64,000 bases of DNA from Paracentrotus lividus (Eukaryota; Echinodermata; Echinoidea; Camarodonta; Echinidae): the NCBI GenBank assembly GCA_940671915.1, contig CALNVZ010003426.1, forward strand, positions 38,568,279 to 38,632,278. Reading direction: 5' to 3'. The notes under the pieces were generated by a model, which worked only from the letters and a program-made list of their open reading frames with translations, did not search any database and had not been told where the DNA came from. Numbering within the stretch: position 1 is the stretch's first letter; every line of letters begins with the position of its first letter. Made by a program: the position numbers and the translations under genes. This document shows, one piece after another, positions 52,362 through 62,842 of the stretch.

Positions 52362-54041
52362 AGTGTTGCGTTGTGGCGCGGCGCGGCGCGTTAAAAATGG
52401 AAATAATCGACGAAAAAAAACCAAGGTGTCTTCAAAGCGTCCTACGAAAAAAGGAAAAGATTCTGGATCGATTTTTGTGAAATTTTTGGAAATGATTATC
52501 ATTTTCGGACTCGAGACTTTAGCATAAGCCCTTGTGTGGGTTAGTGTGCATTGTGTGTGTGTGTGTGTGTGTGTGGTCAAAATTGTGTGACTAATGTTCC
52601 AAAACGATGCATATGGATTTACCCTCAACATTTAAGCGTCAACCCTTCTAACACACACAGCGCGCCGCTGTTAAAAGCTGCAAAACGGTACAATTTTCCT
52701 CTGTTTCGACCATATCTTTTGACCCGATGGCCTAGTTCACCAACGGAAAAGTATTAGAAAATATTCTTCTTCGTTTATGGTGATATAAAATCACGATTTT
52801 TTTGCTCTTTCAGCGTACCGTCATTTTTTGTTTGAATTTCATCAATTTTGTCCAAGTTTCTATGGTATTGAACTTTTTTGACTGAATGCTTCGATCCGGC
52901 TTTATCAGTAAGTTTCTTGCCGGGAGTGGGCTATTTTTTCACCACCGGAAAAAGTTTAAGTAATTCAGCTCATTCTGAAAATGTTGATATATAAATTATT
53001 CTTATTGGATGAAAAAAAAAAGCACCGTCATTTTTTACTCAAAGACAAACCAATTGATGCCTACGTCTGATTTGGGGAACTTGGCTATAGCGAGCCAGGC
53101 CGGCTACGGGTCGTACCATTCTTGCTCAGGGGAAATCAAGGGTTTAAATTCTGTGGATCACTGCGGTATCGAGATTGAATTAGAAAAAGAAGAAAGAGGC
53201 GACATTTGTTCTGATTTTTCGTAAATAATCACGCAGTCAGGTAGCGCATGAGATTTCCTTGACAAGAAATGAAACAAGAACAAATGTCTGCTGAAAAATA
53301 TAAAATGGCTCAATAAATCGCCGTACGTGTCCTCCCACTAAGCCCAAACGCCGTGCCACCCCCTTGCTCTAAAAGAACAGTCGCCTACCAATCGTGATCC
53401 CGGCCGGCCAATCAGATTCAACCGCACAGCTGACCGGACATTGTACGCGTAGTCGTTCTGTGTATGCACACAGCTAACCCGGGCTGATTAAAAGCGTCAA
53501 ATTAGGTGAAAAGAATCGGGGGTCACAATTCTATATGAAAAGTCTGGTCGATGCAGTTTACGGCTATCGGCAGCAATCAGAAATCGCGATGGGCTAGTCC
53601 TGGTCCACTCTTGGTCCCTGGTCCACGTTCACATGGTTAAATTGCGATTTCAATGAAATTCCTGGTCCTGGTCCTGGTCCACAGAATCAGGGGCCGGCCT
53701 TAGTACTCACATAATGCAGCAAACCAGAAATCGTGATGGCTAGTCCTGGTCCACTCCTGTCCCGGTCCACGTTCACATGTTTTAATTGCGAATTTCAATG
53801 AATTCCTGGTCCTGGTTCCTGGCCACAGAACAGGGGGCCGGCCTTTGTACTCACACAATCCCAGCTCCTTAATTCTTTTGTCTTGAGAACTTGCATCCCG
53901 CCCATGACTTGGGCTCATTCCTAAAATTTCACAAATCGATTCAGAATCTTTTCCTTTTTTGTAGGACGCTTTCAAGACACCTTTATTTTTCGTCGATTAT
54001 TTCCATTTTTCAGCGCGCCGCGCCGCGCCAACAACGCTACA
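52362..54041. mobile_element. 1.7-kb TIR element with GGCGCGGCGCGGCGCG ends
   Basis: Inverted ends of about 190 bp: GTGTTGCGTTGTGGCGCGG ... GGAAATAATCGACGAAAA, inverse at 53870-54041. Inside is a 135-bp tandem duplication rich in CCTGGTCC (53573-53855). A 71-codon frame at 53009-53224 has even codon usage but no recognised family. Confidence 0.75.
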
Positions 54042-54508
54042 CTTTAGCATAAGCCAATCAAGACGTTCTTTTTGTATAGTTTGTAAAGTTTCGTTACGAA
54101 AAATAGGCTGATGAAGGAAAAATGGCCTCAAAAAACTAAAATACAAATAATTCTGACTACTAATTGTAAGCTAGATTCTCTTTTGTTTTGGTTAATTACC
54201 ATGTAATGGAATAAAAATAAAATTATGATTGTAATGACTTGTCTAAAGACTAATCATGGCAATTTCCATGACGCATGCGTATTACAAAGACAAACCTACG
54301 ATCAAGAATTGTTCTACTCGAGAAGTTTGGAAATTTTGACCCCCAAATTACATATAAGAAGATTCACCAACAAAGACGATAGTTTTCCGGAACGATTCGT
54401 AAGTATATATTGCAATAATATAAAGCTGTTTTTATAACTAGAAGTAAGGTATCGTCCGGAAATTTATGTAAATTCGAAGTCACATCGCCGTCGGATTTCG
54501 ATAAAGCG
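54042..54508. other. Remainder of the 5.5-kb element
   Basis: AT-rich. The only frame (54225-54437, 70 codons) is not recognised. Confidence 0.4.
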
Positions 54509-54535
54509 TAGCCCGCACACTTCGTGTGCGGGCTA
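54509..54535. other. Terminal hairpin, 12-bp stem, GAA loop on the minus strand
   Basis: TAGCCCGCACAC, TTC, GTGTGCGGGCTA: perfect stem 10 bp inside the right end of the 5.5-kb element. It mirrors the left hairpin, since both read C-GAA-G when viewed inward from their own end. Confidence 0.88.
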
Positions 54536-54907
54536 ATCGTAGTAACATTTTGACATGACTAACAATGTCTCCCAAATTTTTGTACTTAAAAGTACAATAT
54601 CAGGGAGATCTGTAGTTGTATAGAATCTCTAGATTCTATGGTTAACAAAACATTATGTGGCTAGATCTATCATAATAAAATAAATATAAAAATAAAGCAT
54701 TTACTTTCTGAAAATGAGTCCTCATCGCGTGATCTTTTTTGTCTGTCTTCTGTTGAATCGACCTATGCTAATATGAAGTAAGGTCAAGTTATGCCCAAGA
54801 AATATTTTGACCAATCAGAACACTTGCTGAGATCATTCAACATGAATATTGATATACTTTTTATGAATATTCATAGCTTTGAACTTTATGAATGAAAACA
54901 CATATCA

Positions 54908-56935
54908 TGTGCGCATGGGTAGCTCAATTTAAGCTCCAATCCATATGAATATTCATGAGTAAAGATGGCTACCACTGGAACATCGCGATAAGACAGAATG
55001 GAGGAAGAATTTCATGAATTCTTTGGCTCAATATACCAGTTAAGGTAGACTCAGAACATTTTCCAATATATATGATTATTATGTATTTGAAATTTAGTAG
55101 ATCTAGAGTAATGAACAGATGAATTTAGAACTAAAAAGTGAATTTTGAGACCACTGTCTTTCATGGATCAGTCACCAGTGCAGTGAAAAGTCTTGTCATG
55201 CCCTGCTCCCTCGCCAACTCTCTGGGGTCCATGCACGGCGGAGTACTACGATGTTCAGTCGCTTATTTTGTGAGCATTCGTTGTTTAACCAATGCAATCC
55301 CAAAATAGCGACTGAATCATTTGGTCTAGTGTCGTAGTTAAATTATTTAACCACGCTGAGGTCGTGGATTTGGTATTTGGAATAGCATGTAATTATGATC
55401 TTTGAGTACAGATAATTTAGCTTCAATGAATTACCTTGTCAAGGTGCTAAAATTAATATTTCGTAGCATGCGGAAGCTAACTAATGTGTTGATTATGGGT
55501 CTATTCGATGACTAGTTTTTGATTCTCTTAGGAGTGGAAAAGTGCGGAATGGCAGTTGAATGTATTAACGGGATATTATGATATATAATGTAATCGCTTT
55601 GATAATGATTGACACTGGTCTTCATGAAACTCTAGCACTATTGCTAGGGGTGTATGGATAAACAGAGATATCTGGTACGTTTATTTTGCGTTATACATTG
55701 GGTAATGAAAGCAATACATTGTGTTTTCAAAGACCAGAAGAGATTTTTGCAGATATATATATATCATTGGAAACAATACATATAATAGTGTTGATACTCA
55801 CTGATCATTTTGTATGCGCTTCATGCACATAAGGCGTTCGATATAGCGCTTACAATAACATTGTGATATTGGAATCGTAGTGAAATGAATGGTAGGCCTA
55901 TTGGAATTTCTATATACAGTCTGTGTAAAAAAAAAAAAAATGGTACAGTCGGAATAAAATTATTTAGGTGTGAAATATTTTCAAATAATGTATGTATGTA
56001 GTACCAAAATAAAGCCAAAAGATTTTCCTTGCTGATGCGCTTTGTTCTGTATAATTTGCTTTCGTAAAACAAAAGTTACGCAAAATTTTGTGCGACGAGG
56101 AACAAATCGAAATTGAGCACTTCATGGCCATTATACGGAACCTATACACAAAGGCATAGGACGGCGTGCGAAAAATGGATTTTTCTTGATTGTAGAAAAC
56201 TAGTCATATTTAAAAAATTACAACACCAAATGTGATGAAAAAAATTGCAGGTAAAAGTCTGATCTTCCTGCGTTATGAAAATACCAATAGCAGGCTGTGA
56301 TTAATCTTCATACTTAAAAAAAAAAATGTTTTCCACTTGTACCATTTTATTTGACACAGACTGTATAAGCTGTAATGGAAATTGATTCATTTGAATATAT
56401 TTTGAGAGAAATAATGATGGGATTTAAGGGTGGGTTGGTGTTAGGCCAAGGGTTTTCCAAAACTTTGGGCCCTGTTTGGTCCAAGCTGTTTTTTTTTACC
56501 CCGGGCAGGGGCTGGGTTAGGGAAATAGATCCGATATAGAAGGATTCAGTCGCTATTTTGGGACTGCATTGGTTAAACACTGAATGCTCACGACTGAACA
56601 TGCATACAGAGCGCCGTGCATGGACCCCAGAGAGCTGGCGAGGGAGGAGCAGGGCCTGCCAACTATGCAGACAAGCACTGGTGACTGATCCATGAAAGAC
56701 AGTGTATCAAAATTAACTTTTTAGTTCTAAATTCATATTTTCATTACTCTAGATCTACTAAATTTTAAATACACAATAATCATTTATATTGGAAAATGTT
56801 CTGAGCCTATAATGAGCCAAATAATTCATTAAATTCTTACTCTATTCTGTCTTATCGCGATGTTCCAGTGGCAGCCATCTTTACTCATGAATATTCATAT
56901 GGAATGGAGCTTAAATTGAGCTACCTATGCGCACA
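54908..56935. mobile_element. 2-kb TIR element inserted in the outer left arm
   Basis: Ends TGTGCGCAT.GGTAGCTC and inverse, with arms of about 430 bp (54908-55340 and 56505-56935). The intact right arm of the outer element reads straight through the site (near 63535), so this is an insertion. The target duplication is unclear to within a few bases. It contains the 55917-56363 MITE. Confidence 0.8.
55917..56363. mobile_element. TA-flanked MITE, CAGTCTGTGT tips (copy 2)
   Basis: 447 bp, TA at 55915-55916 and 56364-56365, collinear inverse of 47430-47887. It lies inside the 2-kb TIR element. A third, decayed copy is at 59930-60341. Confidence 0.87.
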
Positions 56936-56984
56936 TGAGTAGTATGTATGTATATGAATATGAAATTATTGATTAATCAATAAT

Positions 56985-57075
56985 TATGAAATATGGATCG
57001 ATAAATATGGATCAATAAATATGGATTAAAAATCAATAAATATCGATTAAAGATCAATAAAATTGGTATCTTGAT
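56985..57075. repeat. Iteron-like repeats in the TIR (left copy)
   Basis: Five or six copies of a motif close to AATATGGATCAATAA, about 15-17 bp apart. The same cluster is present in the right arm at about 63365-63450, so it belongs to the arms and not to a local event. Confidence 0.65.
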
Positions 57076-57304
57076 ATAAAGTATGGATCAATAGGTTTAT
57101 GGATTAATGAACATGATTAAATTATGAATCAATCATTATAGATAAAATAAAGTTCGTTACAGATAGACATGAATTTGAAAAAAGAATCCTGAACCATGAA
57201 ATTCAAAAAGATTGAAGGTTGGATATTAAAAAAAAAAATGAAGGAGAACAATAGAAAATTCACGACGGCAAATTGAAAACAGCAGAGGACCGTTAAAAAT
57301 CGAT

Positions 57305-57607
57305 GGGATGACGTCACGAAGAAGCGGGAAAAGGAGGGCCCCTATTGTTTGGATATTGCACAACGGTGAGGAGGGCGGCGTGCATAGACTCGTCCGAGGA
57401 GAGCGTCCAAAAAACAAATGAAAGTGGTCAGGTAAGTGACGTCACTTTATGAAATCGTAAAAAATAATAAACAGACAAACAAGTATGACATCACTACGTC
57501 ATAGGTTAAATATAGACACACTCATCATCTCTTAAAAATAGAGGAAAAGCGTCATGATACGAAAATAGAAATCATGAATAAAGGTATAAAATACGTTGGG
57601 CGAGTAC
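57305..57607 (+). promoter_or_regulatory. Inward-facing promoter in the left arm
   Basis: TGACGTCAC palindromes (CRE/ATF type) at about 57309 and 57437, TGACATCACTACGTCAT at 57486, then TATAAAA at 57585-57591, 110 bp upstream of ATG 57701. The right arm repeats all of this (TTTTATA at 62854-62860), so both arms would fire inward. The promoter assignment is inference from motifs. Confidence 0.55.
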
Positions 57608-57700
57608 GAAAGAAAGTAAATTCACACCCAACAACACCTTCATCAACATCATCAAAAATTTCTTCATTATTATTTGCAAACAAAACGTCGCCGAGTCAAC

Positions 57701-58366
57701 ATGAAAACTTTTAAACGCTACGGTTGTTCAGCATGCGATAAGACATATACAATGATATAGTCGCAAGTTTGACATGAAGAGGCATGAACAAAATGCGCAC
57801 CCAGAAATGGGAAACGACGAAGAACTGAATGAAAGTGAATACGAGAATGAAGATTCAAACACTTCGGATGATAGCCATTTAGCGATGATGAAAATGCCGA
57901 GACAGGAGAATCGGAAAGTGAAGAGGAAAATGAATCGCCACATTCCGAGACACGTGATACAGGGGAGCCTGAAGATAACTTGGCCTATGGTTCGAACAGG
58001 CCATGACAGGCCATGACAGCCACCGAGGAGGTGAGACATGAAAAATACAAAAAATATGTCTCCAAGGGTATGAGCGAAGAAGAAGCGAAAGAAAAGTCTC
58101 ACGTCAAAATGTTATGGGCCGTAAAAAGAATCTTTTTTGACCACTACTTTTACTTCTTGCGCCACAACGTCTACCTGGAAGAAGATGGCACAAATCAAGA
58201 AATTCTGACTGACATTAAGGATAAGATAGAAAATGGTATGAACGTCCGGACAGCAGTGCAAAGAGTGTTGGCCAGACACAGGTCAAAATTCGACGGGATA
58301 TTCCAATATCAAGTTGAAGATGATGATGAAGAAGAGATGAAAGGGAATGAAGAAAGCGACGACTAG
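57701..58366 (+). pseudogene. Broken C2H2-finger / acidic / helical protein gene of the large TIR element
   Basis: ATG 57701 opens a frame with C..C (YGCSACDKTY). After a one-base frameshift near 57755 it continues with FDMKRHEQNAH, completing a C2H2-like finger with a long 15-residue spacer. A Glu/Asp/Ser-rich stretch follows and shifts frame again near 57880 (DENAETGESESEEENES). A TGA at 58004-58006 interrupts before an intact 117-codon segment (58013-58366): GMSEEEAKEKS, DHYFYFLRHNVYLEEDGTNQ, NGMNVRTAVQRVLARHRSKF, acidic tail, TAG stop. Similar small finger-plus-acidic proteins occur in invertebrate genomes, but I cannot name the family. The function is unknown. DNA binding by the finger is a guess. 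Confidence 0.6.
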
Positions 58367-58593
58367 GAGCAGAATATGGAGATAATGCAACTTTTTTGAT
58401 GAAAGATCTATAATATGAAAGATCATTATCTGTTTGATACACGTTGGTCAAAACCGAATATCCCAACAGTCTATTTCAACGTGTCCAACATTGGTCTACC
58501 GGGGGAGGGGGAGTTTCAAGAAAGGATTTGTCGGATGTTTTATCCATAGTAACAATGCTTCTCAGCCGTTCAAAATTAATTAAAGATGTCAGT

Positions 58594-59527
58594 AGAGTTG
58601 GGCAAATAATTACTTTTTTCTGAGAAGTTATTTCAAACAAGTTGTTTCTATAGTCAAATTTGATGTAGAAGTTTTACAGGGGTTATATTTAGGCATATAG
58701 GTCCGGTTTACAAAGAGGCTTCCTCCTACTTTGTGCTTGGTACTGTATCTATTATGTTCAATGTACACATTTCTATAAATAGTCTTCTTGTTATTTAAGT
58801 TCCTCCTTTTTTTTTCTTTATTGTTTCTATCAGTATTATTATTTTTATTATTATTGCTGTTGAAACTTTTTATTGTAATTGTTGATACGATGCTTTTGAT
58901 GACCTGTACATTGATTTGTTTTGATTGAATAAAACACTTAAATAAAAAAAAAAATAAAAAAAAAATTTGATGTAGAATCCAAAAATCACAATTATTTTTG
59001 TGAACGATGATGTCTGACGTCGCTAAAGTGCAAAAAACTGAAATAGTGTATTTTGCCCATTCATCACACACTTTATAGGTATAAACCTGTTTTATTTTGT
59101 TTATTCATGGATTTTGATGGTCTTGAAGCTCAAATCTGACAATTTTTTTCATGACCTTATGTACCTAGTATGTGTTATTGGTGTTATTTAGTGATTTTGA
59201 TATGAGGTGATTTTTGCTCGATATTGACTGAAACTAACCAAACTACACTAACAGTCAACTTAGGTAGAATTAATCATGTTGGATTAATCATGTTGGGTTC
59301 CCGGACACCCAAAATCCATTTAAAAACGTATTAAAAGAGGTTTATACCTATAAAAATTGTGATAATTGGGCAAAATATGCCATTTCGGCTGCCATTTTGG
59401 TTTTTTGCACTTTAGCGACGTAAGACGTCATCGTACGCAAAAATAATTGTCATTTTCAGTTTCTACATCGAATTTTACTATAGAAACAACTTGTTTGAAA
59501 CAAAAAGTTGAGATTCGCCCAACCCTA
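58594..59527. mobile_element. hAT-like TIR element with TAGRGTTGGGC tips
   Basis: Flanked by ATGTCAGT at 58586-58593 and 59528-59535. Inverted ends of about 250 bp, allowing for the retroposon in the left one. Shared words are CAAACAAGTTGTTTCTATAG and AAAATAATTGT. No transposase. Confidence 0.8.
58671..58962 (+). mobile_element. 5'-truncated retroposon with poly-A and 15-bp target duplication
   Basis: AAATTTGATGTAGAA occurs at 58656-58670 and 58963-58977. The 292-bp insert ends in AATAAAACAC and an A-rich tail. This is a typical LINE-mediated insertion of a transcript 3' end. The source transcript is not recognised. Confidence 0.85.
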
Positions 59528-59575
59528 ATGTCAGTTCTGACAACTTGTCAGACAATTAATGTTGATGAAATGCAC

Positions 59576-59929
59576 TATGAACCGTGGTTAGGCTAATCCT
59601 GGATTAGGACATTGAGGGTGTATTACGACATATTTGAAAACAAAACAAAAAAACATTAAACAAAAACGCGTCAATCATTTTTTAGATTTTTACATGCATT
59701 TCATCGCTGAATCCACCAGTGAGGAGTTCCGAGAATTACAATTATATTTATTTGATTATCTTTGTTGGTTATACACCTATTGTGGATCAACGGTATCTCA
59801 TCATGTTTGAAATAATAAAATGCTCATGATACTTCATTTATATGTGTTACACTGTGTTTTTCCTTTCTGAAGTCTAAGTCTTATTGATCGTGAATTGTTT
59901 ACAAGGTAATATAGTCTATCATTATTTTT
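59576..59929. other. Element interior, unassigned
   Basis: AT-rich, no gene or repeat recognised. Confidence 0.4.
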
Positions 59930-60341
59930 CTAATGGTACAAGCAGATAAAAAGCGAGAAAAGGCGGGTATTAAAGTCTAATAATTTTTCATGCTGATAAA
60001 CCTTATTTTGTATTATTTGTTTTTGTAAAACAAAGGCTCTCCTAAACTTTTTATTCGTATCATGCCTCTATCCCATCATCTCGGCTTATTCGAAACCTTA
60101 ATAAAGACATAGACATGACATGCACAAAAATGGATTTTTATCAATTGTCATGATTGATTTGTAGAAAACTAATTATATCTCAAGATCTGCAGCACCGAAT
60201 GAGATTTAAAAATGCAGAAGAAATTCTGTTTTCCTGTATCATGGAAATACCAAACACTATCAGGTTGTGATTAATCTTCATACTGTGAAAAAAAAAGAAT
60301 AATTCTTACTTAGCTTGGAACATTATTTGATACAGACAGTA
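59930..60341. mobile_element. Decayed third copy of the CAGTCTGTGT MITE
   Basis: Collinear with 55917-56363 (AAAATGGATTTTT, GTAGAAAACTA, GGTTGTGATTAATCTTCATAC) but about one base in four differs. The right tip GATACAGACAGTA is degenerate. Confidence 0.75.
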
Positions 60342-60559
60342 CATGGAATAAGCCTCATTCCGCGTTGCTGAATATTGGACCAACCTCTAATGACCTTTCA
60401 TATTTCATATATAATAACATGAATTGAATCTCGTAAATTGCATCTCTGTATAAACGCAGCAATATGGTAAACAACAATACATGAATAACATCATTGAGTT
60501 GACATGTATATGAGACATCTGCTGGTAAAGACACATTTTTGGGTTGTTTTATTATTTTT

Positions 60560-61800
60560 TTTATCATACATATAAAATGAAATGTTAATGATGATGAAAC
60601 GACGGAATGATGGTATGGTGAAACTGATGTGGTGTAAAGGCAGAAAGATGAAAAGGAAGATGATAATGACACTGTATCGTTAAAAACGATAAAAATTAAT
60701 GATGTAACGCTGTAATGACGGAATGATAAAATGTTAAAATGATGAAATGTTGATTTGGTTAAATGATGGAATGATAGATTAACGGATTGACGGAATGAGT
60801 ATGACGATTCGACTTTGAAACAACGAAACGATCTATAAAAATAATGTAGTATATTTTAACACATACCGCGTAATGTACGTACGGAGCAGAGGTGGCATTT
60901 TGGTTTGTTTTCACGACCGGAGTTAATACAAGAAAATGATGTGGAATGTCGTGAAACGTGGAATTGATAAACATGGAATAGACGAAACATAATTGAAAGT
61001 TTACAATATGTCTTTTGCTTGATCCTTACATCATTTATTCTATCATACTACAGCACTTTGACGAGGTAACGCAGTGAAGGGATATAGTTTTACGCAAAAG
61101 ATGCGTGACTTATATATGAGCTCACCGTCCACAACGCCGTTACGGTAAAACGACGAAATGGCGAAACGAGGAAACGACGACATGGGGAAACGACGAATGG
61201 ACAAAACAACCTTGATTCCTAAGTTGAACTAAAAGTCCTAAAATACAGTGATATATTTTGATCAGTTTATAAAACCATGAGTGACGTAACGATGAAATGG
61301 TGAAACGTTAAATTGTTGAGATTATGAAAATGAAGGAATGGCGAAATGACGGAATGATGCAACAATAGTTTGACGGAATGACAGTATGGCAAAATAACGA
61401 TTCGACGAAATTTATAAATGACGTAATGATAAAGGATTGTGTATTTTGACATAATATTGTCCAAAGAGGCGGCGATTTCTTTTCACGACCTGAGATTATG
61501 AAACAGAATGATGATTCCACAAATTGTCAAATCGACAAAATAATGACCTAATGATAAAGGAAAGTATATTTTGACGTACTTCTCCAGGGGTGGTGATTTG
61601 TTTTCATCACAATCGGGGTCAATAAAACAACCAGATATTGATATGGGCTTATATTCTATCATATAGGAGTAATTTGAAGCGGTACCGATGTAACGACAAA
61701 GACGAACGCCGTAAAGCGGGTTTTTAACGTTCATAACGCCGTTGCGGGGTAAAACGACGAAACAACGTAATAATGAAATGAAGAAAAATCAGAGTAACTT
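60560..61800. repeat. Degenerate GACGAAATGATG array
   Basis: Short GA(T/C)GAAATG(A/G) words at 9-14 bp spacing, densest at 60595-60780, 61140-61210, 61285-61440 and 61500-61560. Single larger repeats are also visible (TGATAAAGGA..GTATATTTTGAC near 61428 and 61551). The open frames here are by-products. Confidence 0.6.
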
Positions 61801-62110
61801 GGGTTGACTCACGAGGATAAATAAAAGGTTGGTATTTCCGTGAAAATAATGTGACCCGTAGAAAGCTTGTCTGCTTGTGGTGTGTTGTTGAAAGAAAACT
61901 TTCTACATAATACACATGTAGTTTACTTGATTTGATCCTATAACTCCATGTCACCCACCACTCATGTATTGATTTTCACTATGATCCAAACGCTCTCATG
62001 CCTAAATTAAAATTTCTCAAGCCAAATCCAAGGTAAAAAAAAACAAAAAAACAACAACAATGAAAACTGTATCGTCTGAGTAGGCCTCTTTCTGATATTT
62101 TATATAAAGA
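61801..62110. other. Element interior, unassigned
   Basis: AT-rich with an A-run at 62035-62055. No call. Confidence 0.35.
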
Positions 62111-62445
62111 CTTATACATGGATGTCTTTTTCGTTATTAGGTTTAATAAGAATGATCTTGCTTTACAAATTATAGATATGGGGACAGTCCACACCCATGT
62201 CTCACTCCTTTCTTTTTATTAATGTATACTCGCTGTAGTTCCCTCTACTCTTATACATGGGGGTATTGTTTGTAGTAGAGGCGCTGTAACAAATAAAGGT
62301 CCTTACCATATTCCATAACTTTCTTAACTCCTGAAAATAACTTTTCCGGTTTTACTTTGTCAAAGGCCTCTTAAAAATCAATAAAGCACATGTACACATC
62401 CTGCAATCTGAAATTTCCACTGGTCTTTCAGTTCCTTTTAAGCCA
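62110..62445 (-). pseudogene. LINE reverse transcriptase fragment
   Basis: Minus strand: CFIDF followed by a stop and EAFDKVK (62352-62395), then KDLYLLQRLYYKQYPHV and INKKKGVRHGC (to about 62186). These are conserved reverse transcriptase blocks (F-I-D-F..A-F-D-K-V and K-K-G-V-R-Q-G-C). In-frame stops show it is dead. It lies near the inner end of the right arm. Confidence 0.8.
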
Positions 62446-62842
62446 AGCCTAGCCTATTAATATGGACATAAAACGTGGCTGCCTGGATATGGAATCGGTA
62501 AACAAAATGGTCATGAATATGATGACCCACAGGTCTAATTCTAAATGCAGGTCATTATAAGAGATTTTAGAAATAATTATATGCATGGGCTAGATTTTGG
62601 TACTTTGGGAAGAATATGTACTAAAATATTCCTTCCAGCCCCCACTAGCATGACTAGAGAGGATAAACAATGACGCTTAAAGGCCAATCGATCTGTTGCA
62701 CTCTCTATTTCGATTGTCGATGACGTTGACCAATTCATCTTTCTTTTATTCCGTGACGACCATTATCTTGTCTACTCTATAATCGGATTAGTACAACTTG
62801 ATCAATATGCAAACATGTTAAGATAATTTCCAAGTTCATTCT

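Larger units (their letters stand above)
49033..54545. mobile_element. 5.5-kb element with GAA-triloop hairpin ends, inserted in the outer left arm
   Basis: Flanked by CATTTTGAC at 49024-49032 and 54546-54554. The intact right arm of the outer element shows this sequence once, which proves insertion. Left end TAGCCCCGGGACG, right end (reversed) TTACTACGATTAGCCCG. Each end has a perfect hairpin closed by C-GAA-G. It contains two further elements. No transposase gene is recognised. Confidence 0.75.
58505..59575. mobile_element. Second copy of the GGGGGG.ATTTCATC MITE, split
   Basis: Left half 58505-58593 (TTTGTCGGATGTTTTATCC) and right half 59528-59575 (GTTGATGAAATGCA) match the 10027-10165 element. 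The 934-bp element at 58594-59527 sits between them. Confidence 0.65.

Noticed and set aside
60355..61954. Several minus-strand frames rich in HHSV/FRHS
   Set aside because: By-products of the degenerate GACGAAATG array.
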